From NCBI GenBank assembly GCA_963738615.1, contig CAVTXI010000004.1, forward strand, positions 806,001 through 870,000: a stretch of 64,000 nt of DNA. The letters are read 5' to 3'. The notes under the pieces were generated by a model that had not been told where the DNA came from, made no database searches, and was given only the letters and a program-made list of their open reading frames with translations. Source of the stretch: CAVTWY01 sp963738615 (lineage in GTDB: Bacteria > Pseudomonadota > Gammaproteobacteria > Burkholderiales > Burkholderiaceae_C). Shown in pieces: positions 53,161-60,987 of this stretch (its first letter is position 1; the number at the start of each line of letters is the position of its first letter). The translations under genes and the position numbers were made by a program.

Positions 53161-53871
53161 ATGATCGACCTCTTCCCCACGCGCCTAACTCGCCCCCTGA
53201 ATGCCTTGCGCCGCACGGCACTGACTCTGGCCGCGATGGCCGGACTGTCGATGGCCACGTCTGCCCATGCGCAACTGGTGCTCGACGACTTCAGTTCGGC
53301 CACGCCCGCAGCCACGCTGACGTGGCATGCCGGAACCGGGTCGACCACGCTGAACCAGGCCAGCCTGGCACTGCCCGTGCCGATGGGCGCGCGCGATGTG
53401 TACATGCACGTGTACGCCAACCCGCTGAACAGCATGTCGGCGCTGGTGGCCGGAGAAGGCCGCCTCAGCGTCGCGCAGGGCACCCAGGCGATGGCCGAAA
53501 TCCTCGTCTCGTACGGCGCCTTCACCCGGGTGGGCGGCGACGTGACGGCCGGCGGCCCGCTGCTGGGCCTGGACCTGTCGACGCTCAACACGTTGCGCTT
53601 CCACTTTTCGGGTGCCGAGCATGGGATGAACGTCAACGTCGTGTACTTCACCTCGGAGCCACTCGACCCGGCCAACCCGCTGCACTACGCCAGTGGCGGA
53701 ATCAACGTCGATCCATCGGAACCGGGCGGCCCGCTGACCTTCACGCTGCCGGTGAGCAACGACCCCAAGTTCAACTGGACGAAGGTCGACGGCGTGCTCG
53801 TGCTGATCAACCGGTCCGGTCCGGTCCCGCACACGTCGTACACGTTGAACAAGCTGGTGTTCGAGCCGTGA
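53161..53871 (+). CDS. Exported protein of unknown function, beta-sandwich-like
   Basis: 236 residues from the ATG at 53161 (GGAG seven bases upstream). A signal peptide (ALTLAAMAGLSMATSAHA) ends before QLVLDDFSSATPAATLTWHA. The mature part is strand-rich (STLNTLRFHFSGAEHGMNVN, GGPLTFTLPVSNDPKFNWTK, VDGVLVLINRSGPVPHTSYT) and its ending VLVLINRS..TSYTLNKLVF resembles carbohydrate-binding-like jelly-roll domains of bacterial surface proteins. No PEP-CTERM anchor is present. It lies between rlhA and the rlhA remnant. Confidence 0.65.
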   Translation: MIDLFPTRLTRPLNALRRTALTLAAMAGLSMATSAHAQLVLDDFSSATPAATLTWHAGTGSTTLNQASLALPVPMGARDVYMHVYANPLNSMSALVAGEGRLSVAQGTQAMAEILVSYGAFTRVGGDVTAGGPLLGLDLSTLNTLRFHFSGAEHGMNVNVVYFTSEPLDPANPLHYASGGINVDPSEPGGPLTFTLPVSNDPKFNWTKVDGVLVLINRSGPVPHTSYTLNKLVFEP

Positions 53872-53877
53872 CCACGG

Positions 53878-53973
53878 GTCGGTAGCGCCGCGGTTGTAGC
53901 CGCGAGATGGGTCCGGCGTGAAGGGGTAAGTGCAGTGGCCGGGGGCGAGTAATTCGAGGTGACGGCGGGGCCG
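53878..53973 (-). pseudogene. Decayed fragment of a second rlhA copy (internal deletion)
   Basis: The minus strand reads PRRHLELLAPGHCTYPFTPD followed by PSRGYNRGATD. The first eleven residues match the N-terminus of RlhA (PRQHLELLAP) and the rest matches its residues around 280-300 (CTYTFTPDPSRGYNRGATD). Nucleotide identity of both parts to 52715-52748 and 51861-51921 is high. Some 270 codons between them have been deleted, leaving a short in-frame fossil. Confidence 0.75.
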
Positions 53974-53987
53974 TGACTACGCTTGAC

Positions 53988-54026
53988 GCTGTGCTGATTC
54001 GACTCTGTGCTGATTTGACTTTGTGC
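53988..54026. repeat. Short tandem repeat upstream of map
   Basis: CTGTGCTGATTCGACT and CTGTGCTGATTTGACT are adjacent copies differing at one base, followed by a partial third copy (TTGTGC). They lie in the 308-base gap between the exported protein and map, which otherwise contains only the rlhA fossil and the map promoter region. Confidence 0.5.
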
Positions 54027-54179
54027 AGGTGCGCGCCGGCTGCGGCCGACGTTCAATACATCTGCCCGGTGGACGCTTTCACTCACCCTCCTCCTCCTCG
54101 TGTGGGGCGCGCAAGCGCCTTGCGTCCCTGGGCGCCATCGCCATTGCTTGACCCTGCCGGGCGCGGATAATCCCGCCCC

Positions 54180-55064
54180 ATGGCCATCATCCTCAAGACC
54201 GCCGCCGACATCGAAGGCATGCGCGTGGCGGGCCGCCTTGGTTCGGAGGCGCTCGACTTCCTGACCCCCCACGTCAAGCCCGGCGTCACGACGCTCGAAC
54301 TCGACAAGCTCGCGCACGATTACATGGTGCAGGTGCAGGGCACCGTGCCAGCCACGCTGAACTACCAGCCGCAGGGCTACCCGCCCTACCCTGCGTCGTT
54401 GTGCGCGTCGATCAACGAACAGGTGTGCCACGGCGTGCCGAACGATCGGCCGTTGAAGGACGGCGACATCGTCAACATCGACATCACCGTGATCACCAAG
54501 GACGGCTGGCACGGCGACAACAGCCGCATGTTCGTCGTCGGCAAGGGGTCGATCGCAGCGAAGCGGCTGTGCCAGGTGACGTTCGAGGCGATGTGGAAGG
54601 GCATCGTGAAGGTGAAGCCTGGCTCGCGGCTGGGTGACATCGGCCACGCGATCCAGATGTATGCCGAACACCACGGGTTCACGGTCGTGCGCGAGTTCTG
54701 CGGCCACGGCGTGGGGCGCAAGTTCCACGAAGAGCCGCAGGTGCTGCACTACGGCAAGCAGGGCACGCTCGAGACGTTGCACCCGGGCATGATCTTCACG
54801 ATCGAACCCATGATCAACGCCGGGCGGCGCGACATCAAGGAAGACCGCAAGGGCGGCCACTACGACGGCTGGACGATCGTCACGAAGGACCGGTCGCTGT
54901 CGGCGCAGTGGGAACACACGGTGCTGGTGACCGAAACCGGCTACGAGGTGCTGACACTGTCGGCCGGCTCGCCTGCGTTGCCAGCGTTCGTGCTGGCCAC
55001 CCTGCCCGCCACGGCAACCGCAACCGCAACCGCAACCGCCGACACTGCCACGGCTCGAGGTTGA
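54180..55064 (+). CDS. map: Type I methionine aminopeptidase
   Basis: 294 residues. The metal-binding residues are in place: Asp in NIDITVITKDGWHGDNSRMF, His in CGHGVGRKFHEEPQ, Glu in FTIEPMINAG, and Glu in SAQWEHTVLVTE. It removes the initiator Met from nascent proteins. After the usual end (EVLTLSAGSPALPAFV) the protein carries an extra tail of about 25 residues, ATATATATATADTATARG, from a (GCAACC)n repeat. It is followed directly by glnD, an order typical of Burkholderiales. Confidence 0.95.
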   Translation: MAIILKTAADIEGMRVAGRLGSEALDFLTPHVKPGVTTLELDKLAHDYMVQVQGTVPATLNYQPQGYPPYPASLCASINEQVCHGVPNDRPLKDGDIVNIDITVITKDGWHGDNSRMFVVGKGSIAAKRLCQVTFEAMWKGIVKVKPGSRLGDIGHAIQMYAEHHGFTVVREFCGHGVGRKFHEEPQVLHYGKQGTLETLHPGMIFTIEPMINAGRRDIKEDRKGGHYDGWTIVTKDRSLSAQWEHTVLVTETGYEVLTLSAGSPALPAFVLATLPATATATATATADTATARG

Positions 55065-55131
55065 TCTGCCCGACACCAGCGCAGACACCGTCACGCCGCT
55101 GAGAGAGCGGTTTCGCGACGGCAAGCAGGCG

Positions 55132-57672
55132 TTGATCGCGCACTTCAGGCAGTCGAGGCCGACCACCACCGCGGCCAACGCTTTGATCCGCTCGTTGACG
55201 CGACATGTCGACGCCACGCTGATCGAGTTGTGGCTGCACGCCGCGATGCCCGCGCGCGCCGCGCTGGTGGCCGTGGGCGGCTACGGGCGCGGCGAGTTGT
55301 TCCCGCATTCCGACGTCGACGTGCTGGTGCTGCTGCCGCAGCAGGAAGACGGCACCGACGCCATGCGCGCGACGATCGAAGGCTTCATCACCGCGTGCTG
55401 GGACATCGGCGTGGAAATCGGCTCGGCGGTGCGCACGATCGACGAATGCGTGGACGAAGCCCAGCGCGACGTGACCGTGCGCACGGCGATGCTCGAAAGC
55501 CGCATCGTCTTCGGCAGCAAGCGCCTGTTCGACAGCTTCCGCGAATCGCAGGCCAAAGCGTTCGACCCGCTCGACTTCTTCCGCGCGAAGACGCTCGAGA
55601 TGAAGCAGCGCCACGTGAAGTACGAAGACACGCCCTACGCGCTCGAGCCCAACTGCAAGGAAAGCCCGGGCGGCCTGCGTGACCTTCAGACGATCGTGTG
55701 GGTGTCGCGCGCCGCGGGCTTCGGCCGCACCTGGACCGAGATGGCGGCCAAAGGCCTGGCCACACCGTTCGAGGTGAAGCAGCTTCAGCGCAACGAAGGT
55801 TTGATCAAGCTGATCCGCGCGCGCCTGCACGCGGTGGCCGGGCGGCGCGAAGACCGGCTGGTCTTCGACCTTCAGGACACCGTCGCGTCGAGCTTCGGCT
55901 ACGCCTCGCAGCGCCACCTGCGCGCCAGCGAAAAGCTGATGCGCCGCTACTACTGGGCGGCCAAGGCGGTGACGCAGCTCAATACGATCCTGATGCTGAA
56001 CATCGAGGAGCGGCTGACCGGCAGCGTCGACGCACCGCTGCGGCCGATCGACGCGCGCTTCTTCGACAAGGGCGGCATGCTCGAGGTGGCCAGCGACGAC
56101 CTGTACGAGCGCGACGCGCACGCGATCCTCGACACGTTCCGCGTGTTCCAACGTGAAGTGGGCGTGACCGGCTTGTCGGCACGTACGTTGCGCGCGCTGT
56201 ACAACGCGCGCCACTGCATGGACGCCGCGTTCCGCCTGGACCACGTGAACCGGCGCACGTTCATGCAGATTCTTCGCGCGCGTGACGGCCAGACGCACGC
56301 GCTGCGGCTGATGAACGCCACGTCGGTGCTGGGGCGCTACCTGTGGGTGTTCCGGCGCATCGTGGGGCAGATGCAGCACGACCTGTTCCACGTGTACACG
56401 GTCGACCAGCACATCTTGATGGTGGTGCGCAACGTGCGCCGCTTCCTGATCCCCGAGCACGCGCACGAATATCCGTTCTGCTCGCAGCTCATCGCGCGCT
56501 TCCAGCGGCCTTACGTGTTGTATGTCGCCGCGCTGTTCCATGACGTGGCGAAGGGCCGCGGCGGCGACCACTCGGACCTGGGCGCGAAAGAGGTGCGCCG
56601 CTTCTGCCGCGACCACGCGGTCGAACGCCGCGACGCCCGGCTGATCGAGTTCCTGGTGAAGCACCACCTGACGATGAGTCACGTCGCGCAGAAGGAAGAC
56701 ATCGCCGACCCCGACGTGATCCGCCGCTTCGTCGATCTGGTCAAGGACGAACGCACGCTCAACGCGCTGTACCTGCTGACGGTGGCCGACATCCGTGGCA
56801 CCAGCCCGAAGGTGTGGAACGCGTGGAAGGGCAAGCTGCTGGAAGACCTGTACCGCATCACGCTGCGCGCGTTGGGCGGCGCGGGCATCGACCTGGACAG
56901 CGAGATCGAAGCGCGCCAGCACGAGGCACGTGCGCTGCTGGCGCTGGCGTCGCAACTGCCGGGTACCGAGACTGCCCTGTGGGACCAGCTTCAGGTGACG
57001 TACTTCATGCGCCATGACGCCGCCGAGATCGCGTGGCACGCGCGCATGTTGCGCGAACACGTACACGCGGTCGAGCCCGTGGTGCGCGCGCGCGCATCGT
57101 CGGTCGGCGAAGGCTTGCAGGTGCTGGTGTACGCACCCGACCAGCCCGAGCTGTTCGCGCGCATCTGCGGCTACTTCGACCGCGGGGGCTACAGCATCCA
57201 AGACGCGAAGGTGCACACCACGAAGCATGGCTACGCGCTGGATACGTTCCAGGTCATGCACCTGTCGCTCGACAGCGACGTGATCGGCGCGCACCGCGAC
57301 TTCATCCGCCTGATCGAGACACAGGTGGGCGACGCGATCCAGCTTGCCAAGCCGTTGGCCGAGCCCAGCAGCGGGCGCGTGTCGCGGCGTGTGAAGAGCT
57401 TTCCGATGTCGCCGCGCGTGTCGTTGCGCCCCGACGAACGCGGCCAGCGCTGGCTGCTCGAGGTCAGCGCCAGCGACCGCGCGGGGCTGTTGTATTCGAT
57501 CGCGCGCGTGCTGGCACGGCACGGCGTGAACATCCAGCTTGCGAAGGTCAGCACCTTGGGCGAACGGGTCGAAGACACCTTCCTTGTCGACGGCCCGGCG
57601 TTGCAGAACGGGCGCAAGCAGCTCGAGGTCGAAGCCGAGTTGATCGAAGCCCTGGAGCCCCAGGCCGCATAG
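55132..57672 (+). CDS. glnD: Bifunctional uridylyltransferase/uridylyl-removing enzyme GlnD
   Basis: 846 residues from the TTG at 55132. The conserved N-terminal segment TPLRERFRDGKQA lies upstream in the same frame (from about 55066), but no ATG, GTG or TTG starts it; a CTG at 55066 or 55045 inside the map end is possible. Domains: nucleotidyltransferase (GGYGRGELFPHSDVDVLVLL), HD hydrolase (VAALFHDVAKGRGGDHSDLG), and two ACT domains (VLVYAPDQPELFARICGYFD; LEVSASDRAGLLYSIARVLA). It modifies PII proteins in response to glutamine and so sets nitrogen control. Confidence 0.94.
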   Translation: MIAHFRQSRPTTTAANALIRSLTRHVDATLIELWLHAAMPARAALVAVGGYGRGELFPHSDVDVLVLLPQQEDGTDAMRATIEGFITACWDIGVEIGSAVRTIDECVDEAQRDVTVRTAMLESRIVFGSKRLFDSFRESQAKAFDPLDFFRAKTLEMKQRHVKYEDTPYALEPNCKESPGGLRDLQTIVWVSRAAGFGRTWTEMAAKGLATPFEVKQLQRNEGLIKLIRARLHAVAGRREDRLVFDLQDTVASSFGYASQRHLRASEKLMRRYYWAAKAVTQLNTILMLNIEERLTGSVDAPLRPIDARFFDKGGMLEVASDDLYERDAHAILDTFRVFQREVGVTGLSARTLRALYNARHCMDAAFRLDHVNRRTFMQILRARDGQTHALRLMNATSVLGRYLWVFRRIVGQMQHDLFHVYTVDQHILMVVRNVRRFLIPEHAHEYPFCSQLIARFQRPYVLYVAALFHDVAKGRGGDHSDLGAKEVRRFCRDHAVERRDARLIEFLVKHHLTMSHVAQKEDIADPDVIRRFVDLVKDERTLNALYLLTVADIRGTSPKVWNAWKGKLLEDLYRITLRALGGAGIDLDSEIEARQHEARALLALASQLPGTETALWDQLQVTYFMRHDAAEIAWHARMLREHVHAVEPVVRARASSVGEGLQVLVYAPDQPELFARICGYFDRGGYSIQDAKVHTTKHGYALDTFQVMHLSLDSDVIGAHRDFIRLIETQVGDAIQLAKPLAEPSSGRVSRRVKSFPMSPRVSLRPDERGQRWLLEVSASDRAGLLYSIARVLARHGVNIQLAKVSTLGERVEDTFLVDGPALQNGRKQLEVEAELIEALEPQAA

Positions 57673-57686
57673 GCAGGTACCCCCTT

Positions 57687-58748
57687 GTGACCCTCGCGAA
57701 GATCAGCGCGCACGACGCTGCGGCCCGGCTCGACACCTTCGGCAGCGTCGTCGACGCGCGCTCGCCCGCCGAGTACGCCGACGACCACTTGCCCGGCGCG
57801 GTGAACTGGCCCGTGCTCGACAACGACGAGCGCAAGGCGGTGGGCACCGAGTACAAGCAGATATCGCCCTTCGACGCGCGCAAGCGCGGCGCCGCGATGG
57901 TGGTGCGGCGCATCGCCGAGCACATCGACGCGCACGTGATGGACAAACCGCGCGAGTGGCAGCCGCTGGTGTATTGCTGGCGCGGCGGCCAGCGCAGCAG
58001 CACGCTGGCGTGGTTCCTGTCGCAGATCGGCTTTCGCACCCACGTGATCGACGGCGGCTACAAGGCCTTTCGCACGCTGGTGATCGAACAGCTCGAGGCG
58101 TGGCCCACGGGCATGCGCTTCGTCGTCGTGGCGGGGCGCACGGGCAGCGGCAAGACGCGGCTGCTTCAGGCGCTGGCGACGCAAGGTGCGCAGGTGCTCG
58201 ACCTCGAGGCCCTGGCGCGCCACCGCGGGTCCATCCTCGGCGGCTTGCCGGGTGAGCCGCAGCCTGGCCAGAAGGCGTTCGAGACCGCGGTGTGGGACGC
58301 GCTGCGACACGTGGACCGAACGCGCGTCGTGTTCGTCGAAAGCGAAAGCCGCAAGATCGGCGCGCGGCAGGTGCCCGAGGCGCTGTTGTCGACGATGCGC
58401 GGCCAGGGGCGATGCGTCGTCGTCGACATGCCCGACGACGCACGCGTGGCGCTGCTGCTCGAGGAGTACGCGTTCTTCGTGCGCGACGCCGAAGGCTTCT
58501 GCCGCCACCTGGATGCATTGGTCGAACTGCAAGGCCGCGAGGTCGTCACGCAATGGCAGGCGATGGCACGCGCCGGGCAATGGGCCGACGCGTACCGCGA
58601 CCTGATGCTGCGGCACTACGACCCGCTGTACAACCGATCGATCCGCCGCAACTTCGACATCGACAGCGCCTTGCATCTACCCATCACCGACGGCGGCGAA
58701 GCGGCGATGGCACAGGCCGCGAGGTCGCTGATCGCTCAGGTCGGTTGA
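57687..58748 (+). CDS. mnmH: tRNA 2-selenouridine synthase MnmH (SelU)
   Basis: 353 residues from a GTG at 57687. The rhodanese-like domain carries the catalytic Cys97 in VYCWRGGQRSSTL, the same number as in the E. coli enzyme. A P-loop (VVAGRTGSGKTRLL) and the later FVESESRKIGARQVPEAL follow. It exchanges sulfur for selenium at the wobble uridine of certain tRNAs via a geranylated intermediate. It starts 15 bases after glnD, probably co-transcribed. A selenophosphate synthetase would be needed elsewhere in the genome. Confidence 0.92.
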   Translation: MTLAKISAHDAAARLDTFGSVVDARSPAEYADDHLPGAVNWPVLDNDERKAVGTEYKQISPFDARKRGAAMVVRRIAEHIDAHVMDKPREWQPLVYCWRGGQRSSTLAWFLSQIGFRTHVIDGGYKAFRTLVIEQLEAWPTGMRFVVVAGRTGSGKTRLLQALATQGAQVLDLEALARHRGSILGGLPGEPQPGQKAFETAVWDALRHVDRTRVVFVESESRKIGARQVPEALLSTMRGQGRCVVVDMPDDARVALLLEEYAFFVRDAEGFCRHLDALVELQGREVVTQWQAMARAGQWADAYRDLMLRHYDPLYNRSIRRNFDIDSALHLPITDGGEAAMAQAARSLIAQVG

Positions 58749-58839
58749 ATCGGCAACCCCCCGCGCGTCATGGTCATGGGGCGCTGGCAGACTGCGCCCT
58801 CGCTTCCCCACCCTCGACCACCACCAAAGGAGCCTCACC

Positions 58840-59274
58840 ATGGCCATCGACGCTGCTGCCTACACCGCCCAAGCCACCGCCACCGGCGGACGCGCGGGAA
58901 CCGCCAAGAGCGACGACGGACGCCTGAGCATCAACCTGTCCACGCCCAAGGCCCTGGGCGGTGACGACGGTTCCGGCACGAACCCCGAGCAGCTGTTCGC
59001 CGCAGGCTACGCCGCATGTTTCATCGGCGCGCTGAAGGCCGTGGCCGGACGCCAGAAGATTGTTCTGCCCGCCGAAGTCAGCAACACTGCCAGCGTCGCC
59101 GTCGGCCCGATGACGGGCAAGGCCGGCGCGTTCCTGATCACGGTTGACATGAAGGTGTCGATCCCCGGCATGGACAAAGCCAAGGCCGAAGAACTGGTGG
59201 GTGCCGCGCACGAGGTCTGCCCGTATTCGAACGCGACGCGCGGCAACGTGGACGTGAGGCTCAGCGTGGTTTGA
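58840..59274 (+). CDS. ohr: Organic hydroperoxide resistance protein (Ohr/OsmC family)
   Basis: 144 residues with AAAGGAG before the ATG. Both peroxidatic and resolving cysteines are present: LFAAGYAACFIGALKAVAG and HEVCPYSNATRGNVDVRLSV. TNPEQLFAAGYAACF is typical of Ohr rather than OsmC. It is a thiol peroxidase acting on organic peroxides. No ohrR regulator is adjacent. Confidence 0.92.
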   Translation: MAIDAAAYTAQATATGGRAGTAKSDDGRLSINLSTPKALGGDDGSGTNPEQLFAAGYAACFIGALKAVAGRQKIVLPAEVSNTASVAVGPMTGKAGAFLITVDMKVSIPGMDKAKAEELVGAAHEVCPYSNATRGNVDVRLSVV

Positions 59275-59389
59275 ACGGATGGTTGGTGTGACGGGGTCGG
59301 CGTCGCTCCGGTCGACACAAAATGAGTGCGTTGGTAAAGCACAATAGTAGTGTGACAATAAGTCATATAACTAGTGCGATGGTCTGACG

Positions 59390-60976
59390 GTGCCGACCCC
59401 GAACCAGAAGCTCGCCGACTCCCTCCAGCAACTGCGGCTCGTTCAAGACCAGGGCAGGCGCGTGGTGCGCGGCGCTGACTTGACGCGCACCCATCGCGAG
59501 CGTCTGGTCCGCGCCGGCTTCCTGGGCGAGGTCATCAAGGGCTGGTACCTGCCAACCCGGCCCGACGCAGCCGGCGGCCGCACCGGCACCTCGGCCGCGT
59601 GGTTCGCCGGCATCCGGGACTTCGTCGCCGGCTACTGCGACGAACGGTTCGGCGACGCCTGGCACCTGAGCCCCGAGCAGTCTCTGGTTCTGCGTTCCGG
59701 CGAACGCACGCTGCCGCGCCAGCTTCAGATCTGGTCGCCGGCGGGCAATAACCAGGTTGTCACGCTGCCCCAGGATTGCTCGCTGTTCCTCTACCGCGCG
59801 CCGGCCACACTGCCCAATCAACCGCACGCCGATGACCGCGGCCTTCGCCTCGTTGAATTGGCGGAAGCCCTGATCGCGGTTTCGTCCAGCTTCTTCGTCC
59901 AGCGGCCGACCGTCGCGAGCATCTGCCTGGGGCTGGTCGACGACACCGCGCCAATGCTGCGGCGCCTGCTGGACGGGTCGCACTCGGTCGTGGCTGGCCG
60001 GCTGGCAGCCGCATTCCGCGCCGTCGGTAGGGCCAGCTTTGCCGACAGCATCACCACCACCATGCGCGGCGCCGGCTACACGGTGAAGGAATCGTCGCCT
60101 TTCGAATGGCCGCAACCGACCCTGCCCGGCGGTCGGCCCGAGTCGCCCTATGTGCAGCGCCTGCGTCGAAATTGGGCCGACATGCGCAACGCCGTGATCA
60201 CGGCGTTCCCGAAAACCGGGCCACGACCGACCACACGCAAGAAGGCGCTCGAGGACGTTGACGTGCGCTACGTTGCCGATGCCTACCACTCGCTGTCGAT
60301 CGAGGGCTATCGCGTCGCGGCCGATCTGATCGAAAAGGTACGCAGCGGCGCCTGGGACCCCGACGGCGCTGATCGCCAGCAGCGCGATGCGATGGCCGCG
60401 AAGGGGTACTTCGAGGCGCACGAGCGGGTCAAGGCGTTCATCGGGCAATCGATGCAACGGCAGCGCGGTGCTGGTGCTGGTGCTGGCCGCACCGCGCGCG
60501 AACCGGGCACGCTGCAAGACGCGCTGAGCTCGTGGTATTTGGCCCTGTTCAGCCCCAGCGTGAAGGCAGGCTTGGTTGCGCCGTCTGATCTGGCCGGCTG
60601 GCGCAATGACCAGGTGTTCATCCAGGGCGCGATGCATGTGCCACCACCCAGGGAAGCCGTGCGCGACTGCATGCCGGTGTTGTTCGAACTGATCGGCAAC
60701 GAGCCACACCCTGCCGTGCGCGCCGTGCTGGGCCACTTCCTCTTCGTCTACATCCACCCGTACATGGACGGCAACGGCCGGCTGGGGCGCTTCCTGATGA
60801 ACGCGATGCTGGTCACCGGCGGTTATGTCTGGACGGTGATCCCACTAGCGCAGCGCGACACCTACATGCACGCGCTCGAGCGCGCAAGCTCGCACGGCAA
60901 CATTGCGCCCTTCGCAGCGTTCGTGGCCCGCCTGGCACGCGAACAGGCGCGCAAGCCGCTACCGCGCCCCAGGTAG
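59390..60976 (+). CDS. Fic-domain protein with AbiEi-like N-terminal half
   Basis: 528 residues from a GTG at 59390. Residues about 30-220 resemble the AbiEi/DUF6088 type: a winged-helix-like start (RERLVRAGFLGEVIKGWYLP), then HLSPEQSLVLRSGERTLPRQ, PQDCSLFLYRAP and LAEALIAVSSSFFVQRP. The Fic part has the inhibitory helix motif with Ser301 and Glu305 (SLSIEGYRV) and the catalytic HPYMDGNGRLGRF near 456. Fic enzymes AMPylate target proteins; the inhibitory Glu keeps them off. The AT-rich leader (59330-59388) has repeated ACAATA and TAGTG boxes that may be an autoregulatory site. Acquisition by transfer is plausible. Confidence 0.85.
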   Translation: MPTPNQKLADSLQQLRLVQDQGRRVVRGADLTRTHRERLVRAGFLGEVIKGWYLPTRPDAAGGRTGTSAAWFAGIRDFVAGYCDERFGDAWHLSPEQSLVLRSGERTLPRQLQIWSPAGNNQVVTLPQDCSLFLYRAPATLPNQPHADDRGLRLVELAEALIAVSSSFFVQRPTVASICLGLVDDTAPMLRRLLDGSHSVVAGRLAAAFRAVGRASFADSITTTMRGAGYTVKESSPFEWPQPTLPGGRPESPYVQRLRRNWADMRNAVITAFPKTGPRPTTRKKALEDVDVRYVADAYHSLSIEGYRVAADLIEKVRSGAWDPDGADRQQRDAMAAKGYFEAHERVKAFIGQSMQRQRGAGAGAGRTAREPGTLQDALSSWYLALFSPSVKAGLVAPSDLAGWRNDQVFIQGAMHVPPPREAVRDCMPVLFELIGNEPHPAVRAVLGHFLFVYIHPYMDGNGRLGRFLMNAMLVTGGYVWTVIPLAQRDTYMHALERASSHGNIAPFAAFVARLAREQARKPLPRPR

Positions 60977-60987
60977 GACCACCTGCG

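Noticed and set aside
54880..57522. 880-codon open frame on the minus strand opposite glnD
   Set aside because: It is antisense to a clearly conserved GlnD. The His/Arg/Val/Gln-rich translation has no domain logic and results from high GC codon bias.
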